Source: Thaumarchaeota archaeon UBA160 (GTDB taxonomy: Archaea > Thermoproteota > Nitrososphaeria > Conexivisphaerales > UBA164). From it: a stretch of 6,220 nt of DNA. Location of the stretch: contig DAXX01000058.1 in the NCBI GenBank assembly GCA_002506605.1, positions 1 through 6,220 on the forward strand. The letters run 5' to 3'. The stretch's first letter is position 1; every line of letters begins with the position of its first letter. Under the pieces are notes generated by a model. The model saw only the letters and a list, made by a program, of their open reading frames with translations, had not been told where the DNA came from and made no database searches. This document shows positions 1 through 5,699 of the stretch, piece after piece. The position numbers and the translations under genes were made by a program.

Positions 1-238
1 CGACAGATCATCGTTTCATGCAATTAATATTTAGAAATTCCCAATAAATATTTTTAAAATAACTTTGAAATGAGATGTTATCTTATGTATTTTTTAGACC
101 ATTATTTCGTTTGCAGACAAATTAAAAAAATCTTAACCTTAAGCTTTTATAACACTTTTTAAGCAATTCTTAATAAAACATTGCCGCACAAGCTTTACTA
201 TAAAAATAAACCTTAAGGATAATTTACTTTTAAGCCGC
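1..238. other. AT-rich non-coding stretch downstream of the tldD operon
   Basis: No open frame of useful length is visible on either strand; the only starts, such as the ATG on the minus strand at 17-19, stop after a few codons. The stretch is very AT-rich and holds T-runs in the direction of the operon, plus two copies of AACCTTAAG at 135-143 and 209-217. It is best read as the transcription-termination zone of the minus-strand operon and perhaps the flank of a gene further left. No RNA gene was recognised. Confidence 0.5.
201..210 (-). terminator. Probable oligo-T terminator of the tldD-tldE operon
   Basis: Reading the minus strand, the sequence TTTATTTTTA begins 29 bases after the stop codon of the last operon gene. 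A second run of seven T lies further on at 124-130. Archaeal RNA polymerase commonly stops at such T-rich tracts without needing a hairpin, and none is obvious here. The assignment rests only on composition and position. Confidence 0.4.
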
Positions 239-616
239 CTAATAACAGTTTGTTGTATAATCTTCAATGCTAGCAGGATCGTTCTTAACTAATTCAGAAT
301 ATCTAATGAAAATTACATTTACCTTGGTTGAACATTCAAGCACCCTTAAGGCACGTAAAAAGTTGCTAAGAAAAATTTTATACCGTCTTCGCCCATACAT
401 CTTCATGAACATAAAACTTAATGTATCATATGAAATTATATAAAGCTCTCGCGCCTCTAAAATATCATCAATTACGTGATCTATAGTTTTTTTAAAATCA
501 AACGATAAATAAAGTTCGCCATCTTTAAATAATTTATAATAATAACCATCAAGATCCAAGACTCTGCCGTTCAGGCGGTTAATGTTTTCCTTTTCTATCT
601 TTATTATGGATACCAT
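239..616 (-). CDS. Hypothetical protein, RecA/KaiC-like fold fragment without P-loop (third operon gene)
   Basis: This 125-residue soluble protein has no signal peptide or membrane segment and was not recognised as a named family. Its middle reads like the Walker-B half of a RecA/KaiC-type ATPase: a hydrophobic strand ELYIISYDTLS (about 57-67), a basic YGRRRYK stretch (74-80), a helix FLSNFLRALRVLE (82-94), then a strand VNVIFIRYSE (99-108). No Walker A motif (GxxxxGKT/S) exists, so ATP hydrolysis is unlikely. The likeness is by eye and may be only a shared fold. Its ATG directly follows the tldE stop codon (TAAATG) with no clear Shine-Dalgarno, so translation is probably coupled to tldE and a link to the TldD/TldE protease is inferred. 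It could also be a truncated KaiC paralogue. The reading frame looks genuine from its length, composition and operon placement. Confidence 0.7.
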   Translation of the reverse strand: MVSIIKIEKENINRLNGRVLDLDGYYYKLFKDGELYLSFDFKKTIDHVIDDILEARELYIISYDTLSFMFMKMYGRRRYKIFLSNFLRALRVLECSTKVNVIFIRYSELVKNDPASIEDYTTNCY

Positions 617-1909
617 TTAAGGTACGGTTAATGTTGTTTCTTCTACCATTATGTATGGCGACCTAACTGGCGTAACAACTTCTCCCCACCATTTTATCCA
701 TTTTGTGTTTTTGGAAATCATCTTGATAGAACTTAATAGCCGTGGTAGTGAATCTGAAAGCCTTATGTTGGCAACAGGATACATTATTTCTCCATTTTTA
801 ATGTAAAAAGCCGCATCTCTTATTATTGTAGAAAACTCTCCAGTTCTATAGTTGTTAAATCTAGTATACCAGTTGTTTGTAATAAATACACCTTCTTTTA
901 TTTCTTTGAGCATCTCATCATTTTCTGCATCTCCGCCATCAACGGTAATATTCCAAGGCGAAGGATCTATTATCCCAGCGTTCCCTGTCGTTTTTGCCCT
1001 CCACTTTTTAGCAGTTGTAGAATTATGAATAACGGAAACAAATCGTCCTCCTTCTATAAGCTTTGTAATTCCTGTAGGCGCACCTTCGTCATCAAAAGAT
1101 CTGCTGTTGACTCCGTCATAAATCTGTCCGTAATCTGTTATATTAAGCTCTTTAGGTGCTACAGTTTCGCCCAACTTGTCTTTTAAGAAAGAAAAGCCTA
1201 CATCTATGGAATATGCAGAACACATTCCTGCCACAAGTTCAAATATGGATGCAGCTATAGGCGGAGATAATATTACAGTATATTTCCCCTCATGAATGCT
1301 TTTCGATGATTCAGCCTTTACCGCATACTCAGCAGCTTCTGCAGTAGCAGATGCAGGGTCAAAGTGTTTTATAGTCGTTGAAACAGAGTTTCCAAAGCCG
1401 CTACCATTACCTTTGAATGCTCTAACATAATATATATAATCTGTTCTTGTTTCAACCTTTTCATTTCCTGTAGAAGTTAAGAGATGGTATGTAGTCTTGT
1501 AAAGTTTAGCGATGCCAGATACTCTATCTACACCTACATTGTAAACGTTTTTCATAGAATCTATTACCTTGTTCAGCGCTTCTTCAACCGCTAATTCTTT
1601 ATCAGAAATCTCAAGTGCAGAATAGGTGGTCTTTGGATAAACTTCAGGAACTTCACCTTCTTCTACTGCTTCAAGAGTTTTTAGAGCGTCTTCAACGCCT
1701 GATTCTAGCGATTGCATGTCCGTAATCACTTTAAAGACCTTCTTTTTACCTTTAGTTATCAGCATTTGAAGGTAAGTTGATCTATTTACTGCTGCTATCG
1801 TTACTTTGCCATTATAAAACCTGATTAAATATTCAGAAGGGTCGCTCTCTATTATTGAGAACTGCTCCACCGCGTTCTCAATCAAATGTTTAGCTTTATC
1901 TAAAAACAT
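617..1909 (-). CDS. pmbA: TldE/PmbA-type subunit of the TldD/TldE metalloprotease
   Basis: This 430-residue cytoplasmic protein is the partner subunit of TldD. In bacteria the heterodimer trims small peptides such as the microcin B17 precursor and the antitoxin CcdA; archaeal substrates are unknown. Family marks include FDDEGAPTG (272-280), a GNAGIIDPSPWN block (309-320), VFITNNWYTRFNNYRTGEFS (341-360), AAFYIKNGEI (366-375) and a closing VRSPYIMVEETTL (415-427). The region matching the TldD metal site (about 216-230, PPIAASIFELVAGMC) has no HExxxH, as expected for TldE, so this subunit should be non-catalytic. Length is normal for the family. The ATG is chosen because it sits one base after the tldD stop and behind a good Shine-Dalgarno. 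The gene is co-transcribed with tldD, and translation is probably partly coupled. Confidence 0.93.
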   Translation of the reverse strand: MFLDKAKHLIENAVEQFSIIESDPSEYLIRFYNGKVTIAAVNRSTYLQMLITKGKKKVFKVITDMQSLESGVEDALKTLEAVEEGEVPEVYPKTTYSALEISDKELAVEEALNKVIDSMKNVYNVGVDRVSGIAKLYKTTYHLLTSTGNEKVETRTDYIYYVRAFKGNGSGFGNSVSTTIKHFDPASATAEAAEYAVKAESSKSIHEGKYTVILSPPIAASIFELVAGMCSAYSIDVGFSFLKDKLGETVAPKELNITDYGQIYDGVNSRSFDDEGAPTGITKLIEGGRFVSVIHNSTTAKKWRAKTTGNAGIIDPSPWNITVDGGDAENDEMLKEIKEGVFITNNWYTRFNNYRTGEFSTIIRDAAFYIKNGEIMYPVANIRLSDSLPRLLSSIKMISKNTKWIKWWGEVVTPVRSPYIMVEETTLTVP

Positions 1910-1910
1910 T

Positions 1911-3332
1911 TTACCTCACCTTGAGATTTAAATCTTTAAAAAGCAGGTATGGCCCACCTGTCCAGACCGGAACTCCCTGCTCAGGATCACCCTTCCCGCA
2001 CGTTGCAGCAGAAAATTCCAATTCCTTACTCCTTGCGTACAGTTTGCTCCATAAATTTAAAGTTGTTGTTTCTATTATTACTCCTTTTACGGGTTCAGAT
2101 ATTTCTGAATTGGATATTTTATACGCCTCAAATCCAACATACCTTTGGTTAAGCCTGCGATCATCTATGTTCCATTCCATAAACGAATTTATGAACACGC
2201 CATCTTTTACTTCCTTTACAATTTCTTCAAAAGTCCAATCCCCGGGTTCTACAAAAGTGTTCGACATTCTAATTATTGGCTCGACAGAATAGTTTGAGGC
2301 TCTGGCTGAGGCGTTGCTTTTAATCCCAAGCTCACCTGCAGTTTCTCTGTTATGCAGAAGCTCTTTAACTGATCCTCCTTTTACCAGTTCTTTTTTTCTA
2401 GCTTTTACTCCTTCCTCATCAAAAAGAAAATAACCGTACGAAAATGGTATTGTTGGGTCGTCAGAGATGTTAGCTTCAGCGCTACCTATTTTATTCGATT
2501 TTATGTCCCTTAAATAGGATTCGCCGCCTTGCGCCCCTTCCCTACCTCTAACCCTATCTGCTTCAAACGGATGTCCTATGGATTCATGAGCCATTATTCC
2601 AGCGACTTCGGGACCTACAATTACATTATAAACTCCTTCTTTTATGCTTCTTCTTTTACCTACAATTTTTGTAATTGTCTTTATTTCTTCGGTAAACTTT
2701 TCATGCGTTTTAAGCCTATCGAGGACTTCTGGACCTCCGCTCCCGCCTATCTCAATGAACCTTTGAGCTATATCTGAGGAATCATACGCAGTTATAAAGG
2801 CAGTAAACAAATACCTAGGAATTCTTGATTTTATCATTGTCCCTTCAGAATTTACAAAATATTTTAGTTCTAAACTGCCGCTTAATCTTATTAATCTCTG
2901 TTTTATTTTTTCTTCATTTTTCGCCACATCATCTAATTCTTTTGATTTTTTTAAAAACCAATCTAGGTTTATATCTTCAAATCTTCTTCTTTCATCTACA
3001 CTCCAATTAGCGGTCAGTATATCTTCTTCTGACATCTTGATTTTTTCATTCTCTTTTGTAGCTGTTATGCCTTCTAGCGTCCTTTTTAGATTTTCCAATA
3101 CATCCAAGACTGATTCTCTTGTTAAAACGTTTGTTGATGAGAATCCCATCGCGCCTTTGTAAATAACTCTTATACCTATACCATATAATTCCCCTTTTAT
3201 CGGAACATCTGGCATACCGTTGTTCAGGTTTATAGATATGATAGTGTCTCGTTGTACTCTTGCTTCAGAATATTCAAATCCCATCTTAGAAGATTGTTGT
3301 ACAGCAAAATGAGCCAAATCTTCTTCAAGCAT
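1911..3332 (-). CDS. tldD: TldD, catalytic metal-binding subunit of the TldD/TldE protease
   Basis: This 473-residue protein is the active subunit of the TldD/TldE metallopeptidase (peptidase family U62, once called modulator of DNA gyrase). The HExxxH motif is intact: HESIGH at 249-254, followed by PFEADR. In the known TldD family the two histidines and a C-terminal cysteine bind zinc; the matching cysteine here is C445 in ATCGKGDPEQGVPVWTGG (443-460). Other family marks are FLFDEEGVKARKK (302-314), an LLHNRETAGELG block (325-336) and GVIIETTTLNLW (417-428). The peptide is soluble with no signal sequence. The start at 3332 fits the usual N-terminus (LEEDLAHFAVQ...GFEYSEARVQ) and lies about 26 bases from a TATA-like box, so the mRNA is probably leaderless. 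It is the first gene of a three-gene operon. The substrate cannot be told from sequence; no recognisable modified-peptide gene cluster surrounds it. Confidence 0.95.
   Translation of the reverse strand: MLEEDLAHFAVQQSSKMGFEYSEARVQRDTIISINLNNGMPDVPIKGELYGIGIRVIYKGAMGFSSTNVLTRESVLDVLENLKRTLEGITATKENEKIKMSEEDILTANWSVDERRRFEDINLDWFLKKSKELDDVAKNEEKIKQRLIRLSGSLELKYFVNSEGTMIKSRIPRYLFTAFITAYDSSDIAQRFIEIGGSGGPEVLDRLKTHEKFTEEIKTITKIVGKRRSIKEGVYNVIVGPEVAGIMAHESIGHPFEADRVRGREGAQGGESYLRDIKSNKIGSAEANISDDPTIPFSYGYFLFDEEGVKARKKELVKGGSVKELLHNRETAGELGIKSNASARASNYSVEPIIRMSNTFVEPGDWTFEEIVKEVKDGVFINSFMEWNIDDRRLNQRYVGFEAYKISNSEISEPVKGVIIETTTLNLWSKLYARSKELEFSAATCGKGDPEQGVPVWTGGPYLLFKDLNLKVR
1914..1920 (-). promoter_or_regulatory. 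Shine-Dalgarno of tldE inside the tldD 3' end
   Basis: On the minus strand the last tldD codons read AAGGTGAGG and are followed by TAA, one A, then the tldE ATG. GGTGA matches the archaeal anti-Shine-Dalgarno sequence and ends six bases before the start. It supports the chosen tldE start and contrasts with the leaderless-type starts of tldD and cofD. Confidence 0.75.
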
Positions 3333-3353
3333 ATGTAAACTATAAAGCCAGTA

Positions 3354-3366
3354 TTAAATAAAGTTT
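3354..3366 (-). promoter_or_regulatory. tldD promoter (BRE/TATA box), leaderless type
   Basis: The minus strand reads AAACTTTATTTAA, with 21 bases between this box and the tldD ATG. The A-rich start fits a TFB-recognition element and TTTATTTA a TATA box. Archaeal transcription normally begins about 25 bases from the box centre, which here falls at or next to the start codon. The identical 13-mer precedes cofD at nearly the same distance. Confidence 0.7.
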
Positions 3367-3403
3367 TGTAGATACATGAGCTTGCCACCTTTGTTCTTGA
3401 AGT

Positions 3404-3435
3404 GTGAACTATACCGACCTGCCAGTTGGGGCTTC
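3404..3435 (-). mobile_element. Right-end-like sequence of an IS200/IS605-type element
   Basis: On the minus strand this stretch begins AGAAGCCCC, passes through a short imperfect stem (CCAAC/GTCGG, 3425-3429 with 3414-3418) and ends GTATAGTTCAC. Just before it comes GGATGAAGCG. The pattern of GATGAAGC, GAAGCCCC, weak hairpin and GTTCAC is typical of right ends of IS200/IS605 elements that carry tnpB. One pair in the stem is lost on the minus strand, which suggests decay. The element's left end was not found, and no tnpA or intact tnpB is present, so this is a remnant rather than an active insertion sequence. Recognition is from memory of such ends and not from an alignment. Confidence 0.55.
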
Positions 3436-3590
3436 TCGCTTCATCCAGAGAGCTCGCGCCTTTGGAGCTATATGTCAGCTAGCTTTTCGCCTGCATCCAA
3501 AGGCACATCCTTGATGTGTATTTTTTGATCGCCTAAAAAGCCTTTTATAAAGGGCTATCATTTATAGAAAGAAAGGGACTTTCGCCCCTT
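3404..3590 (-). ncRNA. Candidate TnpB-type guide RNA (reRNA/omegaRNA-like) relic
   Basis: Read on the minus strand, this 187-base non-coding stretch contains four successive hairpins before the IS200/IS605-like end. They are AAGGGGC-GAAA-GTCCCTT (3573-3590, GNRA loop, one G-U pair); AGCCCTT-TATA-AAAGGCT (3539-3556, one mismatch); CACATC-AAG-GATGTG (3504-3518, perfect); and a 9-bp perfect stem GCCTTTGGA/TCCAAAGGC (3496-3504 with 3458-3466) closing a 29-base loop. In TnpB systems a structured RNA of about this size occupies the element's right end and uses the sequence just past it as guide. Length, position and orientation fit, but function is inferred. No nuclease gene is nearby, so it may be a fossil or a trans-acting orphan. 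Confidence 0.4.
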
Positions 3591-3615
3591 ACCTCCATTA
3601 GAGTTAAAAGTTGAT

Positions 3616-3690
3616 CTATTTAACAGGAGCTTTTGCTTTAACTGTAACTGGCTTAAATGGGCTACATTTCAATAAAAGATCGATAGCAAC
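3616..3690 (-). pseudogene. Possible C-terminal remnant of a TnpB-like protein
   Basis: One minus-strand frame gives a 24-residue tail, VAIDLLLKCSPF followed by KPVTVKAKAPVK, ending in TAG at 3616-3618. The start VAIDLLLK resembles the (D)xxAAINLLxx stretch behind the last RuvC motif of TnpB proteins. The fragment sits upstream of the hairpin row and the IS200/IS605-like end, where a tnpB gene should end. The frame is closed by TAA at 3691-3693, and no zinc finger or catalytic RuvC residues were found upstream. The match is short and could be chance; the location is its main support. Confidence 0.3.
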
Positions 3691-3696
3691 TTATTT

Positions 3697-3849
3697 ATGA
3701 ACGAGCAAAAGCACATGGCAGAATGCTCAGGGACGCCAGCGCCCATACTCTATGCTGAATACATGAAAGGCATTCCATGCGTTGAGGCAAGCGCGGCTAT
3801 AAACTTAGAAGCTTTGGCGACTAGATTAGGGCAATTCAACTTGCAATAA
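3697..3849 (+). CDS. Orphan 50-codon ORF of unknown function, doubtful
   Basis: An ATG frame of 50 codons begins MNEQKHMAECSG and ends LGQFNLQ, stopping 35 bases before the HIT gene. It is richer in G+C and alanine than its surroundings, and a weak A/T box (CAATAAAAG, about 3670-3678) lies a plausible distance upstream. The piece SAAINLEALA recalls the tail of TnpB proteins, so it could instead be a transposon fragment. No Shine-Dalgarno, signal peptide or known motif is visible. It is listed because it fills otherwise unexplained space and because a short peptide beside a TldD/TldE operon deserves a look. No function is claimed. Confidence 0.25.
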   Translation: MNEQKHMAECSGTPAPILYAEYMKGIPCVEASAAINLEALATRLGQFNLQ

Positions 3850-3852
3850 AAA

Positions 3853-3861
3853 GATTATAAG
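3853..3861 (+). promoter_or_regulatory. Probable promoter of the HIT gene
   Basis: GATTATAAG, preceded by an A-run, is centred about 28 bases before the HIT start codon. That spacing fits an archaeal TATA box with transcription starting at or just before the ATG. The match to the usual TATA pattern is moderate. Confidence 0.45.
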
Positions 3862-3884
3862 AAAGTTTGTTAGTAGGGAAATAG

Positions 3885-4322
3885 ATGTTTCAAGATTGCA
3901 TATTTTGCAATATATCTAATGGAAAAGAGCATGCGTACAAAATATTTGAAAACGAAAGGGTTATGGCAATTCTTGATAGGTTTCCGATAGCTCCCGGTCA
4001 TTCTTTAGTTATAACAAAAAAGCACTATCAGGATTATCTTACAGTCCCCGATGAAGAGCTTTTTGATTTAGCCAAGATATCAAAGGCTGTCGGCTTAGCG
4101 GTTAAACTTGGCATGAACGCTGATGGAGTAAGGCTGTTTACAAATGTAGGCAGAGCAGCCAGCCAAATAATATTTCATGTTCATATACATATAGTGCCCT
4201 TGTGGGAAAAAGAGCCAAACTTTACATGGTTCAGAAGGAGAGCTGAAATAACTCCTAATGCGGCAAATTATGTTTTAGCAAAAATAAAGCCCTATCTTAA
4301 CGAAACTTTATTTAAGGCATGA
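3885..4322 (+). CDS. HIT-family (Hint-like) nucleotide hydrolase/transferase
   Basis: This 145-residue cytoplasmic protein belongs to the histidine-triad superfamily, which acts on nucleoside phosphoramidates, adenylated lysine or dinucleoside polyphosphates. The triad HVHIHIV lies at 98-104, with H100 the expected nucleophile, preceded by the usual NVGRAASQIIF (87-97). The N-terminus has CIFCNI (5-10), the CxxC seen in zinc-carrying Hint proteins, and family blocks AILDRFPIAPGHSLVITKKHY (28-48) are complete. Length is normal for the Hint branch, with a short basic-aromatic tail (WFRRRAE, 115-121). The start is the first ATG, just before the CxxC motif, and lies about 28 bases from a TATA-like box. 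cofD follows after 16 bases, so the two may share transcripts, although cofD also seems to have its own promoter inside this gene. The exact substrate cannot be read from sequence. Confidence 0.92.
   Translation: MFQDCIFCNISNGKEHAYKIFENERVMAILDRFPIAPGHSLVITKKHYQDYLTVPDEELFDLAKISKAVGLAVKLGMNADGVRLFTNVGRAASQIIFHVHIHIVPLWEKEPNFTWFRRRAEITPNAANYVLAKIKPYLNETLFKA
4303..4315 (+). promoter_or_regulatory. cofD promoter inside the 3' end of the HIT gene
   Basis: AAACTTTATTTAA overlaps the HIT codons for ETLFK, with 23 bases between the box and the cofD ATG. It is the same 13-mer found before tldD, where the gap is 21 bases. No Shine-Dalgarno precedes cofD, which agrees with a leaderless cofD transcript starting at or near the ATG. 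Being coding sequence, part of the match could be forced by the amino acids. Confidence 0.6.
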
Positions 4323-4338
4323 TTGGACTTATTTTATT

Positions 4339-5250
4339 ATGCAAAAGACGAGCGTACTTTGCGGCGGTACATCCGGGGCAAAAGTTGTAGGGGCGCTTTA
4401 CAGAAAGAAAATCGAAGTTGGCGCCATAGTAAACACAGCGGATGATGAATATTTCCTTGGTTTGTATGTATCGCCAGATTTTGATTCTGTACTCTATTCG
4501 CTAGCTGGCCTGTTTGACTTCGGCAAAAACTGGGGAATAGTTGGGGACACATTTAATGCATATGATATGCTGAAAAAGATGAACGTTGAGCCATACATAA
4601 TGCTTGGCGACAGAGATCTAGCCGTTCATATATATAGAACTTACCTTCTAAAAAGCGGCCTAAAGCTTACAGAAGTTTTTAGTAGAATTCTAAAAGCTTT
4701 TAAGCTGAATATAGATGTTGCTCCCCCTACTGACGCTAGGCTTAAGACTGTACTAGGTTTGAGCGCTGGAGAGATTTCGTTTGAAGAATACTACGTGAAG
4801 AGAATCCAAGAAAGCATAAAATATCTAAAAGTTGACGGCTCAGGAAAAGCAAGAGCATCTCAAAAAGCTCTTGAAATTCTTGACGAATCTGAAGTTTTGA
4901 TCATAGCGCCGAGTAACCCGTTAGCTTCAATATTTCCTATAATATCTGTAAAAGATTTGAGAAGAAAAATAAAAAATTTTAAAGGAAAGAGAGTTGCGAT
5001 TAGTCCTTTTAAGGGTGGAGCCACATATAAAGGCCCGGCCTCAAAAATGATGCAGGATTTGGGGTTTGAGCCAGGTCCTCATGGAATTATAAAAATTTAT
5101 AATGGCCTGATCGATTACCTTATGATTGATAATAGCGATTTTAAGGAAACCGAAAGAATTATTGAAGGCGTTAAAATAATTCCCTCTGAGATAACTTTAA
5201 ATCGCGATGAAGACGTAATTAGATTATACAATAGCATTTTAAATTTATAA
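4339..5250 (+). CDS. cofD: CofD, 2-phospho-L-lactate transferase of coenzyme F420 synthesis
   Basis: CofD joins the phospholactyl (or phosphoenolpyruvyl) group of its guanosine-activated donor to the deazaflavin FO, giving F420-0. The 303-residue protein has family blocks in order: CGGTSGAKVVGAL (8-20), VNTADDEYFLGLYVSPDFDS (31-50), GIVGDTFNAYDMLKK (66-80), LGDRDLAVHIYRTYLL (89-104), the donor-site IAPSNPLASIFPI (189-201) and SPFKGGATYKGPASKMMQDLG (222-242). Length is typical. The glycine-rich loop reads GGTSGAK where relatives usually have GGTGGAK, a small change. The ATG at 4339 fits the family start; an upstream ATG overlapping the HIT stop is in another frame. No other cof gene lies in the window, so the pathway must be encoded elsewhere. 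Only a weak T-tract follows the stop. Confidence 0.95.
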   Translation: MQKTSVLCGGTSGAKVVGALYRKKIEVGAIVNTADDEYFLGLYVSPDFDSVLYSLAGLFDFGKNWGIVGDTFNAYDMLKKMNVEPYIMLGDRDLAVHIYRTYLLKSGLKLTEVFSRILKAFKLNIDVAPPTDARLKTVLGLSAGEISFEEYYVKRIQESIKYLKVDGSGKARASQKALEILDESEVLIIAPSNPLASIFPIISVKDLRRKIKNFKGKRVAISPFKGGATYKGPASKMMQDLGFEPGPHGIIKIYNGLIDYLMIDNSDFKETERIIEGVKIIPSEITLNRDEDVIRLYNSILNL

Positions 5251-5298
5251 ATTACATAAGCTAAAGAATTTCTTATTCAAATTTAAAAATTAAAATAA

Positions 5299-5307
5299 GC
5301 TTAAATC
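5299..5307 (+). promoter_or_regulatory. tRNA-Ser promoter (box A)
   Basis: GCTTAAATC lies in AT-rich sequence and is centred about 26-28 bases before the first tRNA base, the normal spacing for an archaeal TATA box. The match to TTTA(A/T)A is fair. Confidence 0.5.
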
Positions 5308-5329
5308 GATCTTATTCAAAAATTATTCA

Positions 5330-5427
5330 GCCGGGGTGCCCGAGCGGCCTAAGGGGCTGGCCTCGAGATCTGTTACAGGAAAGCCAGTGGGCTTCGGCCC
5401 TCGCAGGTTCAAATCCTGCCCCCGGCG
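5330..5427 (+). tRNA. tRNA-Ser(CGA), intron-containing
   Basis: A class II tRNA reads codon UCG. The acceptor stem GCCGGGG/CCCCGGC (5330-5336, 5420-5426) is perfect, and discriminator G5427 marks serine rather than leucine. The D-stem is CCC/GGG (ending 5353-5355). The anticodon stem is CUGGC (5357-5361) with GCCAG (5383-5387). The long variable arm is GGGC-UUCG-GCCC (5389-5400), and the T-arm is GCAGG-UUCAAAU-CCUGC (5403-5419). Between the anticodon-stem strands lie 21 bases instead of 7. Removing 14 bases gives the normal loop CUCGAGA with anticodon CGA (5364-5366) and an 84-nt mature tRNA. CCA is not encoded. Right after the gene a TTTATTT tract may end transcription. Confidence 0.93.
5368..5381 (+). 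other. 14-nt intron in tRNA-Ser(CGA), after position 37
   Basis: The bases ATCTGTTACAGGAA interrupt the anticodon loop at the standard archaeal site between nucleotides 37 and 38; the exact boundary may be shifted by one base because A borders both ends. The usual bulge-helix-bulge is poor. Either CCU/AGG (5361-5363 with 5377-5379) forms a short central helix, or the intron folds as UCUG-UUA-CAGG. A relaxed motif would need a splicing endonuclease of broad specificity. Confidence 0.8.
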
Positions 5428-5699
5428 AGTTTATTTAAGGTAATATCTCTCCGAAAAAAATTAACGTATACACATAAGTGGTGACATACACAATTAAGAA
5501 ACAGGCTAAGGTGGGCTCTAAAGAAAATAAAGGCAGAACAAAGAGTATCCTAAGAAGACAGATCGCTGTTGCTCGGACACCTGTGCAAGCGGAAAGCAAA
5601 AACTGAACCTAGAGCTCATGACGAACTTCAAAGAAGCAAAGACGAAAGATCTAAAGATGTTGTACAGGAGATTAACGAGTCTAACTTTCAGCCGTAGAA
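5428..5699. other. Purine-rich stretch behind the tRNA without a clear gene
   Basis: TTTATTTAAGG at 5430-5440 repeats 11 bases of the cofD promoter region and could be a promoter or the tRNA terminator. From about 5480 the plus strand is purine-rich, and its three frames carry successive short open stretches: a GTG frame at 5481-5606 beginning VTYTIKKQAKVG; a middle frame rich in K, E and D ending ESNFQP near 5697; and an ATG frame at 5618-5758. None has a recognised motif. A frameshifted gene remnant on the plus strand is possible. The opposite strand also has an open frame (5518-5766), but its peptide is hydrophobic and looks like an antisense shadow. Confidence 0.35.

Noticed and set aside
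1921..3010. Open frames on the plus strand across tldD
   Set aside because: They lie antisense to a strongly conserved gene, have no family motifs, and have serine- and phenylalanine-rich or leucine-rich shadow composition.
3404..3884. CRISPR array or other tandem repeats in the intergenic region
   Set aside because: There are only inverted repeats; no direct repeat of regular length and spacing occurs.
4337..4552. Minus-strand frame over the start of cofD
   Set aside because: It is antisense to the conserved CofD N-terminus and shows no motif or promoter.
5330..5427. tRNA as an integration (att) site for the elements to its right
   Set aside because: No second copy of the tRNA 3' end (T-arm plus CCCCGGC) was seen in 5428-6220, and no integrase gene is present.
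5330..5427. Calling the tRNA a leucine tRNA because of its long variable arm
   Set aside because: The discriminator is G, and after intron removal the anticodon is CGA, which fits serine.
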